DNA from: Chionis minor
Taxonomy: Eukaryota > Chordata > Aves > Charadriiformes > Chionididae
Reading direction: 5' to 3'
DNA length: 64,000 nucleotides
Assembly: GCA_013398295.1 (NCBI GenBank)
Contig: VZSF01007318.1
Span: forward strand, 23,767 to 87,766
The notes below the pieces were generated by a model. It ran no database searches and was not told the DNA's origin. It saw nothing but the letters and a program-made list of their open reading frames with translations. Position numbers and translations under genes: made by a program. Shown here piece after piece: positions 48,742 through 60,016 of the stretch; positions within the stretch are counted from its first letter, which is position 1, and each line of letters opens with the position of its first letter.

Positions 48742-49015
48742 TTTGAAAGGGACCCTAGGAGGTCATCTGGTCCAAGCCCTTGCTTGAAACAGGACCCATT
48801 TGACTGCGCAGGATCTTCACCATAGTCTGTTTATGAAAACCTCCATGAGGTTTCACAGTAGCCCTGGGCAAACCATTCCAGTATTTGACCAGCCACATTG
48901 TGATTTATTTATTTTTCTAAAATCTAATTGGAATTTTTATTTACTTAACTGTGTCTACTGTCTGTTGTCCTTTCTCTGTGCACCTGTGGAGACTAGCTCT
49001 GTCTGAAGGATAACT
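48742..49015 (-). mobile_element. Old CR1 LINE 3' end
   Basis: TTGAAAGGGACCCTAGGAGG then TCATCTGGTCCAAGCCCTTG are the reverse complement of the CR1 3' untranslated region. AGCCCTGGGCAAACCATTCC marks the GGAACxGGxTGCCCAG block. TGTCTGTTGTCCTTTCTCTG marks the late ORF2 coding block. Diverged, tail lost. Confidence 0.8.
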
Positions 49016-52000
49016 AACCCAGTCTCAAATAATACAGAGAAGAAGTGAATTCTAAGGATTTTCCTGGAAGTTTCTGACTACTAACATTTGCTTCATCAAC
49101 TCAGAACTGATCATGCAAACTCTTCTTTTTATTATTTGGTTTTTTCAGGTAAATGCGGGGACAGAAAGGCAAACACGTCAAACACCAAAGACTAGAACTT
49201 TAATAACTTGTAAACTTGCAGGTGAACTTCACCTGCAAGCCATTTGGTATCTAGTATGTCATGTGGAACAGCTTGCATAATCAGTATTTGATGGCTGAGT
49301 ATCAGCATTGTATAATTTGAAGTAGCTTTCATTTTTGGAACATGCAGTAAATGATGGAACCTCCAAGTATGAAAGCATGGATCAAAAGGATAAGTTTATA
49401 TTTCAATTAACTTACTCTCATATATTCAAAAAGAAGACACTAGTATGTTTAGATCGATATTAACTGCTTAATAACAACCATGTATTCAGTTGCACACATT
49501 TTGCAAGGCAGGAATAGTTAATACAATCTGATTAACAAACAAAGCCTAGGGTGAAAGAGGAGCATATGCTGATTCCATTTTACACGGGTTGGAAAGAAAC
49601 ATTTTTGATGTTTAGGAAAGTTTCTGGTTTTTATTCATCTCTCTTCATTCCACCAAGTCCACTGAAAATTAAATTTTTAAAAAGCAATTTTTACTTACAG
49701 TGGCTTGCTATTATTAAATTTTCTCAGTAAAATTTCCCAGTAATTTTTCCCAGTTTTCATAAACCTCACTCATCATAAGCTTCTATGGCCTTTATCTCTA
49801 AAAATGATAAACAATGTTTTTGTGGTCCTCAAAGGGCACCCAAAAAAAAATTATGGGCAGCCCACTTGGGCAGTCCCCTCCCTTCATATGAGACTGTTCA
49901 GATTCAAAAAGAGATCATGGTTAGTGTTTCTAACAACAGCTATAAATCTAAGAGAATTAGTATATAGATGTCTTCATCCATCACAAGTGAGAAATCAGTT
50001 GTCAGCACAGTCAGTGCTGTTTCCTTAGTGTAACTTGATCTAATGCCACATCACTTAAGGCCAAGGAAATTTGAAGGCTGCCCTGAAAACAACTGTGCTT
50101 ACTTCCTCCAGAATTGCTGAAATGCAAAACTTGAGACAGCCGCTGAAGACTATAAACATTGTTTATGTAAATGAAGGCAAACATACTGCAGTTTGAAATG
50201 TGAAATAGCAAAAAAAATTATGGTTACTAATAGTCTGGAAGATTTATACTGGAAATTTTCTGTTGTTCATCCAATTTAAAGATTTCACCCTTAGCCTATC
50301 CTGTAGGTATTTCTCTAAATATTTCAAAAATATCTGAACTTTACATGGATGTCACCTAATCTTCATTCATACTGACATACACTCTTTCCCAAGTGCAATA
50401 TATTTTACTATGCTTTTCTGATTTAACACATTTATTTATAGTATTTTCTTGGAATACTGAAGATCTAGTTAGAGCCACTTCTCAGATGATCTTTGAGCTT
50501 GTTAGTCAAAATATTTAATTACTATGCTTAATTAGCATCTGGCTTTAGAGGAGTTGGCTCTCTTTTACTCCTAGCTTTTCCTAAAATGTCTTTGATGAGG
50601 AACTAGAGTTCAGATGTCAATTAAAAATTCAATCCAAGCACTTGAGAAATCTGAAAATATTTTATCCGGATTTCAGGGTTTAGAAATCTATTTTGTTTCA
50701 TTCCTACATCTTTATTGCCTTAATTCACCTATTTTCTGTCAAAGGGTTACTTATGGAATTATGACCATTATATTAAGGTATTAGATTTAATATTCACCTC
50801 TTTGATGTTCCTTCACAATTACTTATATTACAGGGTATGCATCAAATCTGTAATCTTCATAGGAATCTAGTTTTGAAAAGGAAAAAATAAATATTGCTTC
50901 CAAATGCCAAATTACATAACTGTCAGAAAAATGTTTATATTTAGTGCTATTTTTCCTTGCTATAACATGTTTTTTGATAACATGGTACCTTTATTATTTT
51001 TTTTACCATATTACTTAGTATTAATGTACTGAATTTTCTGAAACACTGTTACTATGCAGTTTCTTACTGATGGCAATGAGTCCTGTATCCATTTTCTAAC
51101 TCTGAACTCTGAAAATGTTTCTCCTGTCACATGATTGCAATACAAGGAGAGTTGTCCTTAATCCAGCACATGAAACCCTACTTCTTTAATGTCAGCCTTT
51201 CAGGAAATAGTCAAAATAAGTTTTTGCTTCTTATATGTAAAATATGTCCCCTTCAATTTGGAAGTTTCACTTAAGTGTGATGCACTTCCAGAAAAAAAGA
51301 ATGACAGAAATACATTTATGGCTTTCATAGATTCACAGGTTACCAAGCATCAACATAAAGTGTGTCTTTATTTTTCAGTCTTTGTAATTGAGCTATCTTT
51401 CTCATGCCAAAATGGCTCCTTAATCAAACATCAGCGAACTCTACTTATTTGCTTTCTCCCATGTTCAGGAGTGGAGTTATACTCCTTAAATCATTGTGTT
51501 CTGCTTGAATTTCCTTCATGATGTCCACTTTCCTGACATCATGATCCAAAAAATTTTGCAGCCTTCTTCAGAGAAAACACAAACAGATAAAATGGAAGTG
51601 TGAAAAGGATTGCTGAGTAGATGCATAACTCTGTTTTGCTGTAAGAGTTTTGACTAAATTTTCTTGTCTAGTCTGAGAATGACAATTGCAGGTTTGCTTA
51701 TTCAAGGTAGAGATTGGAAATAAAAAGATATTGAGCTGGTTTATGATAAAGCTCTTCATTAATTCAATAAACAGTGTAGTGGGGCTACATGGATAAGAGC
51801 TGGGGTACCCGGATGACAGTAAGCTATGAACAAAAATAATGTGTTGATTGGATAGAAGTTAGAAAGAGGACATTAAATTGCCCTCTGAATTCTTCCTGAT
51901 CTTATCTTGGAATATCCCACTAGATACTATGCAGTGATGAAACCATATTTTAAATACAATAAAGGAATTGATCTGTGTCTGAATAGCCAGTATTCTATCC

Positions 52001-53788
52001 AAATTGCTGAGGTACTTGTTTCTCTTACAAGTCGGCTAAATCCGTTTATTAATAAAGATGCTAAATATCCTCATGAACCATGTTTCCAAATGTAATCTGA
52101 GCTCTGGGAATGCTGTGGAAGCAGCACAGCTAGACTCAGCCCCTATTTATCCAGGCTGATTCTAGATGATTTAAAATTGATTTAAAGCTCAGTACATAGG
52201 ACCAGCTTGGAATTAATTTTAACAAAAGCTTTTAGTATTTGTTTAATTAAACCAGTTGATCTCCCAGCTCTTTGGAGTACTCCGTCGCTCTGAACAAAGA
52301 CATGGTCTTGTTTTGCAGATAAAGGATTGTCTGATGGTGGTTTCATATCATGTTTCTCGTCTAACTAATATGCTCTGCAGTCTCCACAAACTGTGAGGAA
52401 TACAACAGATTTCAGTGCTAGCTTTACGAGATGAAGCCTACTCAAAAGCACCACCCAAAAAAATGACTAGATCTGCCCAGCTCTAACTGACTGGATTAAC
52501 GTGGTGTGAGCTGGAAAACAAAGCAATAAATGAACTGCAGCCTTTTCTAACACATTTGAGGCAGAAGAACAGAGGGTGATAGAAACTCGGTCATGGTCAC
52601 TAATTAGTGATGCCAGTGGTGGCTTAAGCCAGTGAGCTGATATTAAAAAAAAAAACCCAACAAACAGTTGAAAGGCAAGAGCAAAGGGGAATGCATGCAG
52701 ATGTGTCTGGCACCATGGGGAAGCCTGAGCCCAAGGCAGGACTGTTGGCATAGGAGCCCAGCCGCTGATCAGGACTTGGCACGTTGACCCTGGAGCAAGC
52801 GTCTGTGGTGCTACTCAAAACTGGACCAGAGGTCCACCACTGAGCAGAAATCTTAAAATAAACATCAATAATCACATATTACACCTATTCTGTGTACATT
52901 ACATCTATTCTGATATATTTTAGATAATAGATCACTGATCAGTGTGATCTGTTCTTGCAGCCATCCCACCCAAATACTGTGACAACTTGGAATTGCTTTT
53001 GAGGTATGGAGGGAGGAAAGACAAAAGGGAAAAAAAACAACTTCTTGTAATTACAACATGAAACCAAAAACTGTCAAAATAATATTAATAAAAATTCAGC
53101 ACAGGAAACTTTATGTCAGACTACCACCTGTTATGATAAAAGTGCACACATTACAAAACAGAACTCCAGCCTACTTTGTTCTAAAACTACGGTGATCATT
53201 GCTGACATGAATAATTCACTTTGCTTAAAATAAAAATGAGTGGTTATTTAAATGTGTCAATTTTCAATGTCTTTAAAAATAGTGTATATTGGGGAAAACC
53301 AGCAGACATTTATATTTTTACCTTTTTTTGGTAGGTATATGACTAATCTCAGTTAGAATTTGCAGGCTTACTAGTAAGTAATATTTTATTTTTACCTATT
53401 CTGCACATTTAATTCAACATGTATTTTCTTTTTTCCCCTCTCTCTTTTTTCCTATGTTGGAAGTTTAGCCTTTGGGTAAAATAAAGTAAGTAATTACTTT
53501 TTGTTAAAATGGTGCAAGAACATAGCTCTGAGGTTATGAAACAGACTTCATTAGTAGCGTATGTCTTCAATTTTTGCTATTATTTTAGCTGCCCTGAGAG
53601 ACCTTGAAAAATGAAACTTAGCACTAATGGACCTGAAATAATACTTCTAACTTTAGCACAGAATCTTGTATGGGTTATATTATAAATAAGAAATAGTTTT
53701 TCTTTCACATAAGCAAATGCCAAAAGTTTTACAAATGAAACATACTTGATTTGGTGCTCTTTAGCTGTGGTTTTTGTTTAATGACAGA
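49016..53788. other. AT-rich unique block, no gene seen
   Basis: No transposon or RNA gene recognised. Open frames up to 110 codons (51189-51521) show no domain. Contains the 25-bp palindrome at 49215-49239, listed separately, and an A-run at about 52645-52656. Confidence 0.45.
49215..49239. repeat. Perfect 25-bp palindrome with two E-boxes
   Basis: Arm CTTGCAGGTGAA at 49215-49226 is the exact complement of TTCACCTGCAAG at 49228-49239, with one central base. Each arm contains CAGGTG/CACCTG, an E-box word of the kind bound by ZEB, SNAI and bHLH proteins. A regulatory role is inference. Confidence 0.9.
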
Positions 53789-55575
53789 AAAAGAATCCAC
53801 ACTGTTCCATCATTAGTAATGATTTCCAATGAAACATTACAAAAAAACTTTTAACATTTAGTTGTGAAATCATTTTAGAACTTTCTAGGGAGGGAAAAAA
53901 TTATTTAATACAAATTGTACAATTCTAAATGGTTAGAAAGTCTGAGTAATTAATTTCTGTCCAAAGTTGTTTTCCTGCTGATAGAAAATAGAAAATTGGG
54001 AAGCTAGTATAATATATTTGTGATGGGTTGACCTTGGCTGGACACCAGGTGCCCACCAAGCCGTTCTATCACACCCCCCTCAACTGGACAGGGGAGAAAA
54101 AATACAATGAAAGGATCATGGATCAAGTTAAGGACAGGAAGTTCACTCACCAGTTCCGTCACAGGGAAAACAGACCCAACTCTGAGAAATTAATTTCATA
54201 TAAATGAAATCAAAGCAAAGCAAGGTAAGGAGAAATAAAAACAAATCTTAAAACACTTTCGTCACACCTCTCCCTTCTTCCCAAGCTCAACTTCGCTCCC
54301 GGATTCTCTGCCTCCTCCCCCCTGAGCAGCACAGGTGGATGAGGAATGGAGGTTGCAGGCAGCTCATCACACATTGTGTCTGCCTCTCCTTCTTTCTCAC
54401 AGTCTTTCCCTACTCCAGCGTGGGTTCCCACCTATGGGAAACAATCCTCCACAAACTTCTCCAACATGGGTCCTTCCCACAGGTTGCAGTTCTTCATGAA
54501 CTCCAGTGTGTGTCCTTTCCATGGGGTGCAGTTCTTTAGGAACACGCTGCTCCAGTATGGGCTCCTCTCCCTGGGGTCCCGGGTCCTGACAGGAGCTTAC
54601 CCCAATGTGGGGTCTCCATGGCGTCACAGACTCCTTCAGGCGCATCCACCTGCTCTAGTGTGGGGTCCTCCAAAGGCTATCCACCTGTAGGTGGATATCT
54701 GTTCCACTGTTGACCTTGATGGGCTGCAGGGAGACAGACTCCCTCACTATGGTCTTCACCATGGGCTGCAGGAGTACCTCTATGCCAGCACCTGGAGCAC
54801 TTCCTCCCCATTCTTCTTCACTGACCCTGGTGTCTGCAAAGTTGTTTCTCTCACCTATTCTCACTCCTCTCTCCTGGCTGCTGTGCACAGCAGTTTTTTC
54901 CCCTTCTTAGATATGTTATCACAGAGGCGCTACCACCATCATTGATGGTCTTAGCCATGGCCAGTGGCAGGTCCGTCTTGGAGCCAGCTGGCATTAGCTT
55001 TATCAGACACAGGAGAAGCTTCTGGCATTTTCTCACATAAGCCACCCCTGTAACACATGCACACACACACACACACCCCAGCTACCAAAACCTTGCCACG
55101 CAAACCCAATACAATATTAAAAAAATTAAACTTCACCTTATTGGGATAGATAACAAACATTGCTTAGTACTCTCTTTGGTCACAACGTGTTTCTACTGGG
55201 CTGTCAAACTGAGGGCTTTTCAAAGCTATGGAGGAAAGCATCTCACAAGAGATTCAGTTCCTCCTGCTTTCTAATCAAATTTGTAGATCAGCATTGGTAT
55301 TTAAAATTTAGTGCAAATATTAGTTCAGTCTTAGAATGTCTATTAGAAAAGAGTAGTCCACAAATAACTTCAAACATGCTTTTCTTTTTAATTAATGCAA
55401 CCAAGTGCAGGTATGTAAGTTCAGAATTTCAGAGTATGAATTATTCAATAGCTGAAGAGAGGCAAGTTTTTTAAAACTTTTATTTCCTTTGATACAAAAG
55501 CATTTTATGAATTTATTTTTTTAAAAAGATTTCTCCATACACATTCCTTTTGTTCAAGGGTATGTCTGTTAGCTC
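53789..55575. repeat. 1.8-kb direct duplication, copy 1
   Basis: Copy 1 of a block that reappears at 55577-57391. The offset is 1788 up to about 56437, and 1816 after the internal N and 27-bp repeat. It includes a complete solo LTR with both flanks. The only substitution I noticed is C at 54311 against A at 56099; the (CA)n tract is the same length in both copies. Confidence 0.92.
54019..55113 (-). mobile_element. Solo LTR of an avian endogenous retrovirus, intact ends and target duplication (copy 1)
   Basis: About 1.1 kb. On the minus strand it starts TGTATTGGGTTTGCGTGGC (from 55113) and ends ...GGTCAACCCATCACA (to 54019), so the termini are TGT...ACA. The 5-bp ATATT lies at both 54014-54018 and 55114-55118, a perfect target duplication. 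Five bases is the size typical of class III (ERVL-like) avian elements. A TATA-like region (ACATATCTAAGAAGG on the minus strand) lies near 54905-54920. The middle contains degenerate tandem units with CCATGGGCTGCAG-like cores, about 54400-54790. A (CA)8 tract sits at about 55056-55076. No gag, pol or env is attached. Confidence 0.93.
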
Positions 55576-55576
55576 N
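55576..55576. other. Single ambiguous base (N) between the 1.8-kb copies
   Basis: Copy 1 ends at ...TTAGCTC (55575) and copy 2 starts with AAAAGAATCC at 55577. Both continue differently at the other copy's end. Confidence 0.95.
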
Positions 55577-56410
55577 AAAAGAATCCACACTGTTCCATCA
55601 TTAGTAATGATTTCCAATGAAACATTACAAAAAAACTTTTAACATTTAGTTGTGAAATCATTTTAGAACTTTCTAGGGAGGGAAAAAATTATTTAATACA
55701 AATTGTACAATTCTAAATGGTTAGAAAGTCTGAGTAATTAATTTCTGTCCAAAGTTGTTTTCCTGCTGATAGAAAATAGAAAATTGGGAAGCTAGTATAA
55801 TATATTTGTGATGGGTTGACCTTGGCTGGACACCAGGTGCCCACCAAGCCGTTCTATCACACCCCCCTCAACTGGACAGGGGAGAAAAAATACAATGAAA
55901 GGATCATGGATCAAGTTAAGGACAGGAAGTTCACTCACCAGTTCCGTCACAGGGAAAACAGACCCAACTCTGAGAAATTAATTTCATATAAATGAAATCA
56001 AAGCAAAGCAAGGTAAGGAGAAATAAAAACAAATCTTAAAACACTTTCGTCACACCTCTCCCTTCTTCCCAAGCTCAACTTCGCTCCCGGATTCTCTGAC
56101 TCCTCCCCCCTGAGCAGCACAGGTGGATGAGGAATGGAGGTTGCAGGCAGCTCATCACACATTGTGTCTGCCTCTCCTTCTTTCTCACAGTCTTTCCCTA
56201 CTCCAGCGTGGGTTCCCACCTATGGGAAACAATCCTCCACAAACTTCTCCAACATGGGTCCTTCCCACAGGTTGCAGTTCTTCATGAACTCCAGTGTGTG
56301 TCCTTTCCATGGGGTGCAGTTCTTTAGGAACACGCTGCTCCAGTATGGGCTCCTCTCCCTGGGGTCCCGGGTCCTGACAGGAGCTTACCCCAATGTGGGG
56401 TCTCCATGGC

Positions 56411-56465
56411 GTCACAGACTCCTTCAGGCGCATCCACNGTCACAGACGCCTTCAGGCGCATCCAC
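56411..56465. repeat. 27-bp direct repeat flanking an N
   Basis: The 27-mers 56411-56437 and 56439-56465 differ only at 56420/56448 (T against G). Copy 1 has this 27-mer once, at 54623-54649, with the T version. Confidence 0.95.
56438..56438. other. Single ambiguous base (N) inside LTR copy 2
   Basis: Lies exactly between two near-identical 27-mers, so it marks a join of overlapping ends rather than a base-calling uncertainty. Confidence 0.95.
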
Positions 56466-59400
56466 CTGCTCTAGTGTGGGGTCCTCCAAAGGCTATCCAC
56501 CTGTAGGTGGATATCTGTTCCACTGTTGACCTTGATGGGCTGCAGGGAGACAGACTCCCTCACTATGGTCTTCACCATGGGCTGCAGGAGTACCTCTATG
56601 CCAGCACCTGGAGCACTTCCTCCCCATTCTTCTTCACTGACCCTGGTGTCTGCAAAGTTGTTTCTCTCACCTATTCTCACTCCTCTCTCCTGGCTGCTGT
56701 GCACAGCAGTTTTTTCCCCTTCTTAGATATGTTATCACAGAGGCGCTACCACCATCATTGATGGTCTTAGCCATGGCCAGTGGCAGGTCCGTCTTGGAGC
56801 CAGCTGGCATTAGCTTTATCAGACACAGGAGAAGCTTCTGGCATTTTCTCACATAAGCCACCCCTGTAACACATGCACACACACACACACACCCCAGCTA
56901 CCAAAACCTTGCCACGCAAACCCAATACAATATTAAAAAAATTAAACTTCACCTTATTGGGATAGATAACAAACATTGCTTAGTACTCTCTTTGGTCACA
57001 ACGTGTTTCTACTGGGCTGTCAAACTGAGGGCTTTTCAAAGCTATGGAGGAAAGCATCTCACAAGAGATTCAGTTCCTCCTGCTTTCTAATCAAATTTGT
57101 AGATCAGCATTGGTATTTAAAATTTAGTGCAAATATTAGTTCAGTCTTAGAATGTCTATTAGAAAAGAGTAGTCCACAAATAACTTCAAACATGCTTTTC
57201 TTTTTAATTAATGCAACCAAGTGCAGGTATGTAAGTTCAGAATTTCAGAGTATGAATTATTCAATAGCTGAAGAGAGGCAAGTTTTTTAAAACTTTTATT
57301 TCCTTTGATACAAAAGCATTTTATGAATTTATTTTTTTAAAAAGATTTCTCCATACACATTCCTTTTGTTCAAGGGTATGTCTGTTAGCTCTCAAAAATA
57401 CTGTATTTCCTTCATTATTAAACAACAGTAGCAACTTCATCATTAAAACTGATGCTACCTTTCTATGTGGTACTCAGTTTCATGTAATTTGATTAGGACA
57501 TTATCTTGTTTCTTGATTTTTTTTTGCATTTTAAGCTATATTTTACATGCATTTTACATGCATGACAAAGAAATAGTAATGCTAAGAAACTGTGCATTTC
57601 ATGTTGGTCTAACTTTTTTATAAGATGCTGGTCTCTCAGACAAGTCCAAAGGCTTATCTAGTTCAAAAAAATAGCTTCTCAGGTAATGAATTTCACATGA
57701 AAAGCAAACAGCCCCTCTGCTTTTCAGCTTCAGATAGATTTCTGAATAGACTTTAAATTGTACTTTTTGACTATTTTTAAACCTAACGACTTAGGTCCTG
57801 AGCATCTACAACTAGATCCCTCAATTTCTAAATGTTTCAAATAGGAAAAGGCACAATAATGTCCCCAGTGAGCTATCTTCAGCTCTGGAATTGACTGTTC
57901 TGTATACCCAAGGCAAATGACAAGACATATGCTGTCATATTTTTTTTTATGGCAGCATAAGCATGACAGAAAAATCAGAATTTGGTGACTGAGATTTAAT
58001 GTTATATTATTATACTAGCCTTTCAACCAAAATGAAGAACAAAACCCAAAAACCTGCAGCAAAAGAACCCGCCACCAATATCATGTAGTCCACCTGTTGC
58101 TACATCTATGCCTAAAAGCTTCTGATCCATTGTCAAAATTCTTAAGTTTCTCTAAGACCTACAAGTCTCAAAGGGAAATAAATACCTGAAAGTCCAGTGC
58201 AAATCGATGGCTATGAGCAGAGGTACTTGTATTGATTCCCCCAGCAAAGAGAGACATAGCAATCTCAACTGTTAGACCTCGGCGTCAGAGAGGCTCCCTG
58301 GTGTACCTTCTGCCCTGCCAGAACTCCCACAGCATTTATGGCACTGCCTGATATCAGACAGCAATTGGGACTACTTTAATGAGAGGTGGGGAGGAGCAAA
58401 GGACACATGAGGTGGAGTGACATTAAGCAGCAATGGGTAGGAAAATTGCTTCAACACATGAAGACATAAAAACATACCTTTTGGGGTTTTTTTCCTTATG
58501 TAACTGTAGAATTAGGGCTAAATAAGCAGGTTAGACAAGCTTCGGGGGTTTTGTTTGTTTGTTTATTTCATGGGTTTTTATTTTAAGAAGTAGATTAGAA
58601 CTTTGAGAAAGGACAATCTCCACAGCCCATACAATTACCAACCATGTCACCTCTTATTTCAGTCTTACAAATACACCAGGACTGGCTGAGATGGCCAGTA
58701 GAAGTATGGGGAGGGAAGAAAGCTGTGACTGTGTCCCACGTATCCTCGCCCTTGCTTGGATCTTTTGTCTCAAGCAGCAGGGAGGAGGGCTGCCGGAACA
58801 AAGTCTTCTGAGCGTGTGGGCAGCAGGGTCATGGCTACCTATTAGTGAGGAAAAGTAACTTCTTTCAGTACCCAACTTGTCTGGGCCGGCGGTGATGAAG
58901 AAATGCTGCTCTAACTGTGGCTAAGGGTCTAAAGGACCATCTCTTAGTCTGCGTGTATTTCTTTCTCACTCCATGTCATGCAGTTAGCACCTCTGTTTGT
59001 TGTCCAAAAAAGATCCTTATTTTGTTGTTTATGCTTAAAGCCAACCTTAGATGCAGGTACAGTTGGATACCCTATTATAATTTTGTATTCGAATTATTTC
59101 ATAGTGGGTTTAAAGACTGGATAGATCAAAAATAATTATTTCCTGTCAAAGAATGTACTGGAAAGAGTGAGAAGATCATGTTGTAGTCTACTCCCTTATT
59201 AAGCTATTTTGAAACTTGGAAACAATTTAAATGAGTATCTAAATTCTTGAAAATGTTACTACTGTAAGAATGATTAAAATAAAATTTATAGTTGTGCATT
59301 CTGTGAACAGCAAAGCCCCTTCTGAAATTAAAATTGAAGGCATATTTGGTATAGAAATATTTGGGCAACTTTTGCCATACTTATCTGCACATTCTACCCT

Positions 59401-59629
59401 AGGTTTTACACCCAGTGTAAAAGGATTATTTAAGAATACAAAATTCAGAAATGTTTTGAAGAATGTTTTTTTGCTTTATTAGTGTAAAAGTTGTTACATA
59501 GATATATATGCATATTTGTATCTCTCAATATAAATTAGAAGAGTTAGATGATGACTAACTTCATTAATGAATTTATAGATTTTTGCCTGTTATCTTAAGA
59601 TAATTGTTTACATTTACATTATACACACA

Positions 59630-59649
59630 TTTATAAATATATTTATAAA
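59630..59649. repeat. 20-bp perfect AT palindrome
   Basis: TTTATAAATA followed directly by its exact complement TATTTATAAA. AT-only, so chance is more likely than for the GC-containing palindromes. Confidence 0.9.
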
Positions 59650-59990
59650 CATTTTTATCTATGAAAATTATCATTCTGGAATACAGTATGATCAAAATTC
59701 TTCAAAATTGTTATTTCAGAATCATAAGAAGGACCACTATCACAGATAATGATGATAAAAGGAAATGTGACTTAATTTACTCAATAAAAATAAAACACTT
59801 TGAAAGTTATGGCATATACAGAAAAAAAAGAACCTGCTGATATCTGGTCTTGCAAGGTATAGGACTGAGGAAGTAATTGAAAAAACCCCATGATTGAAAT
59901 TGCGAGACTGGCTGTGAAGAAGTACGTTAGACAGAATGGGAATTGTATCTATATGGATATCCAACATAATCTACAACAGTTAAAGTTTTT

Positions 59991-60016
59991 CTCAAATAAA
60001 TAGCTATTTATTTGAG
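59991..60016. repeat. 26-bp perfect palindrome
   Basis: CTCAAATAAATAG (59991-60003) is followed without spacer by its exact reverse complement CTATTTATTTGAG (60004-60016). Confidence 0.92.

Larger units (their letters stand above)
55807..56929 (-). mobile_element. Solo LTR, copy 2 of the one at 54019 (probably the same LTR assembled twice)
   Basis: Same ends, same ATATT target duplication (55802-55806 and 56930-56934) and same (CA)8 tract as copy 1. Two separate insertions would not share flanks, so this is duplication of one insertion, real or artefactual. It carries the internal N at 56438. Confidence 0.9.
55577..57391. repeat. 1.8-kb direct duplication, copy 2
   Basis: Second copy of 53789-55575, 28 bases longer because of the N at 56438 and a repeated 27-mer. 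It continues into unique DNA (TCAAAAATACTG) at 57392. Confidence 0.92.

Noticed and set aside
54346..56529. Repeated 66-131-codon frames present twice
   Set aside because: They lie within the two LTR copies and repeat only because the segment is duplicated.
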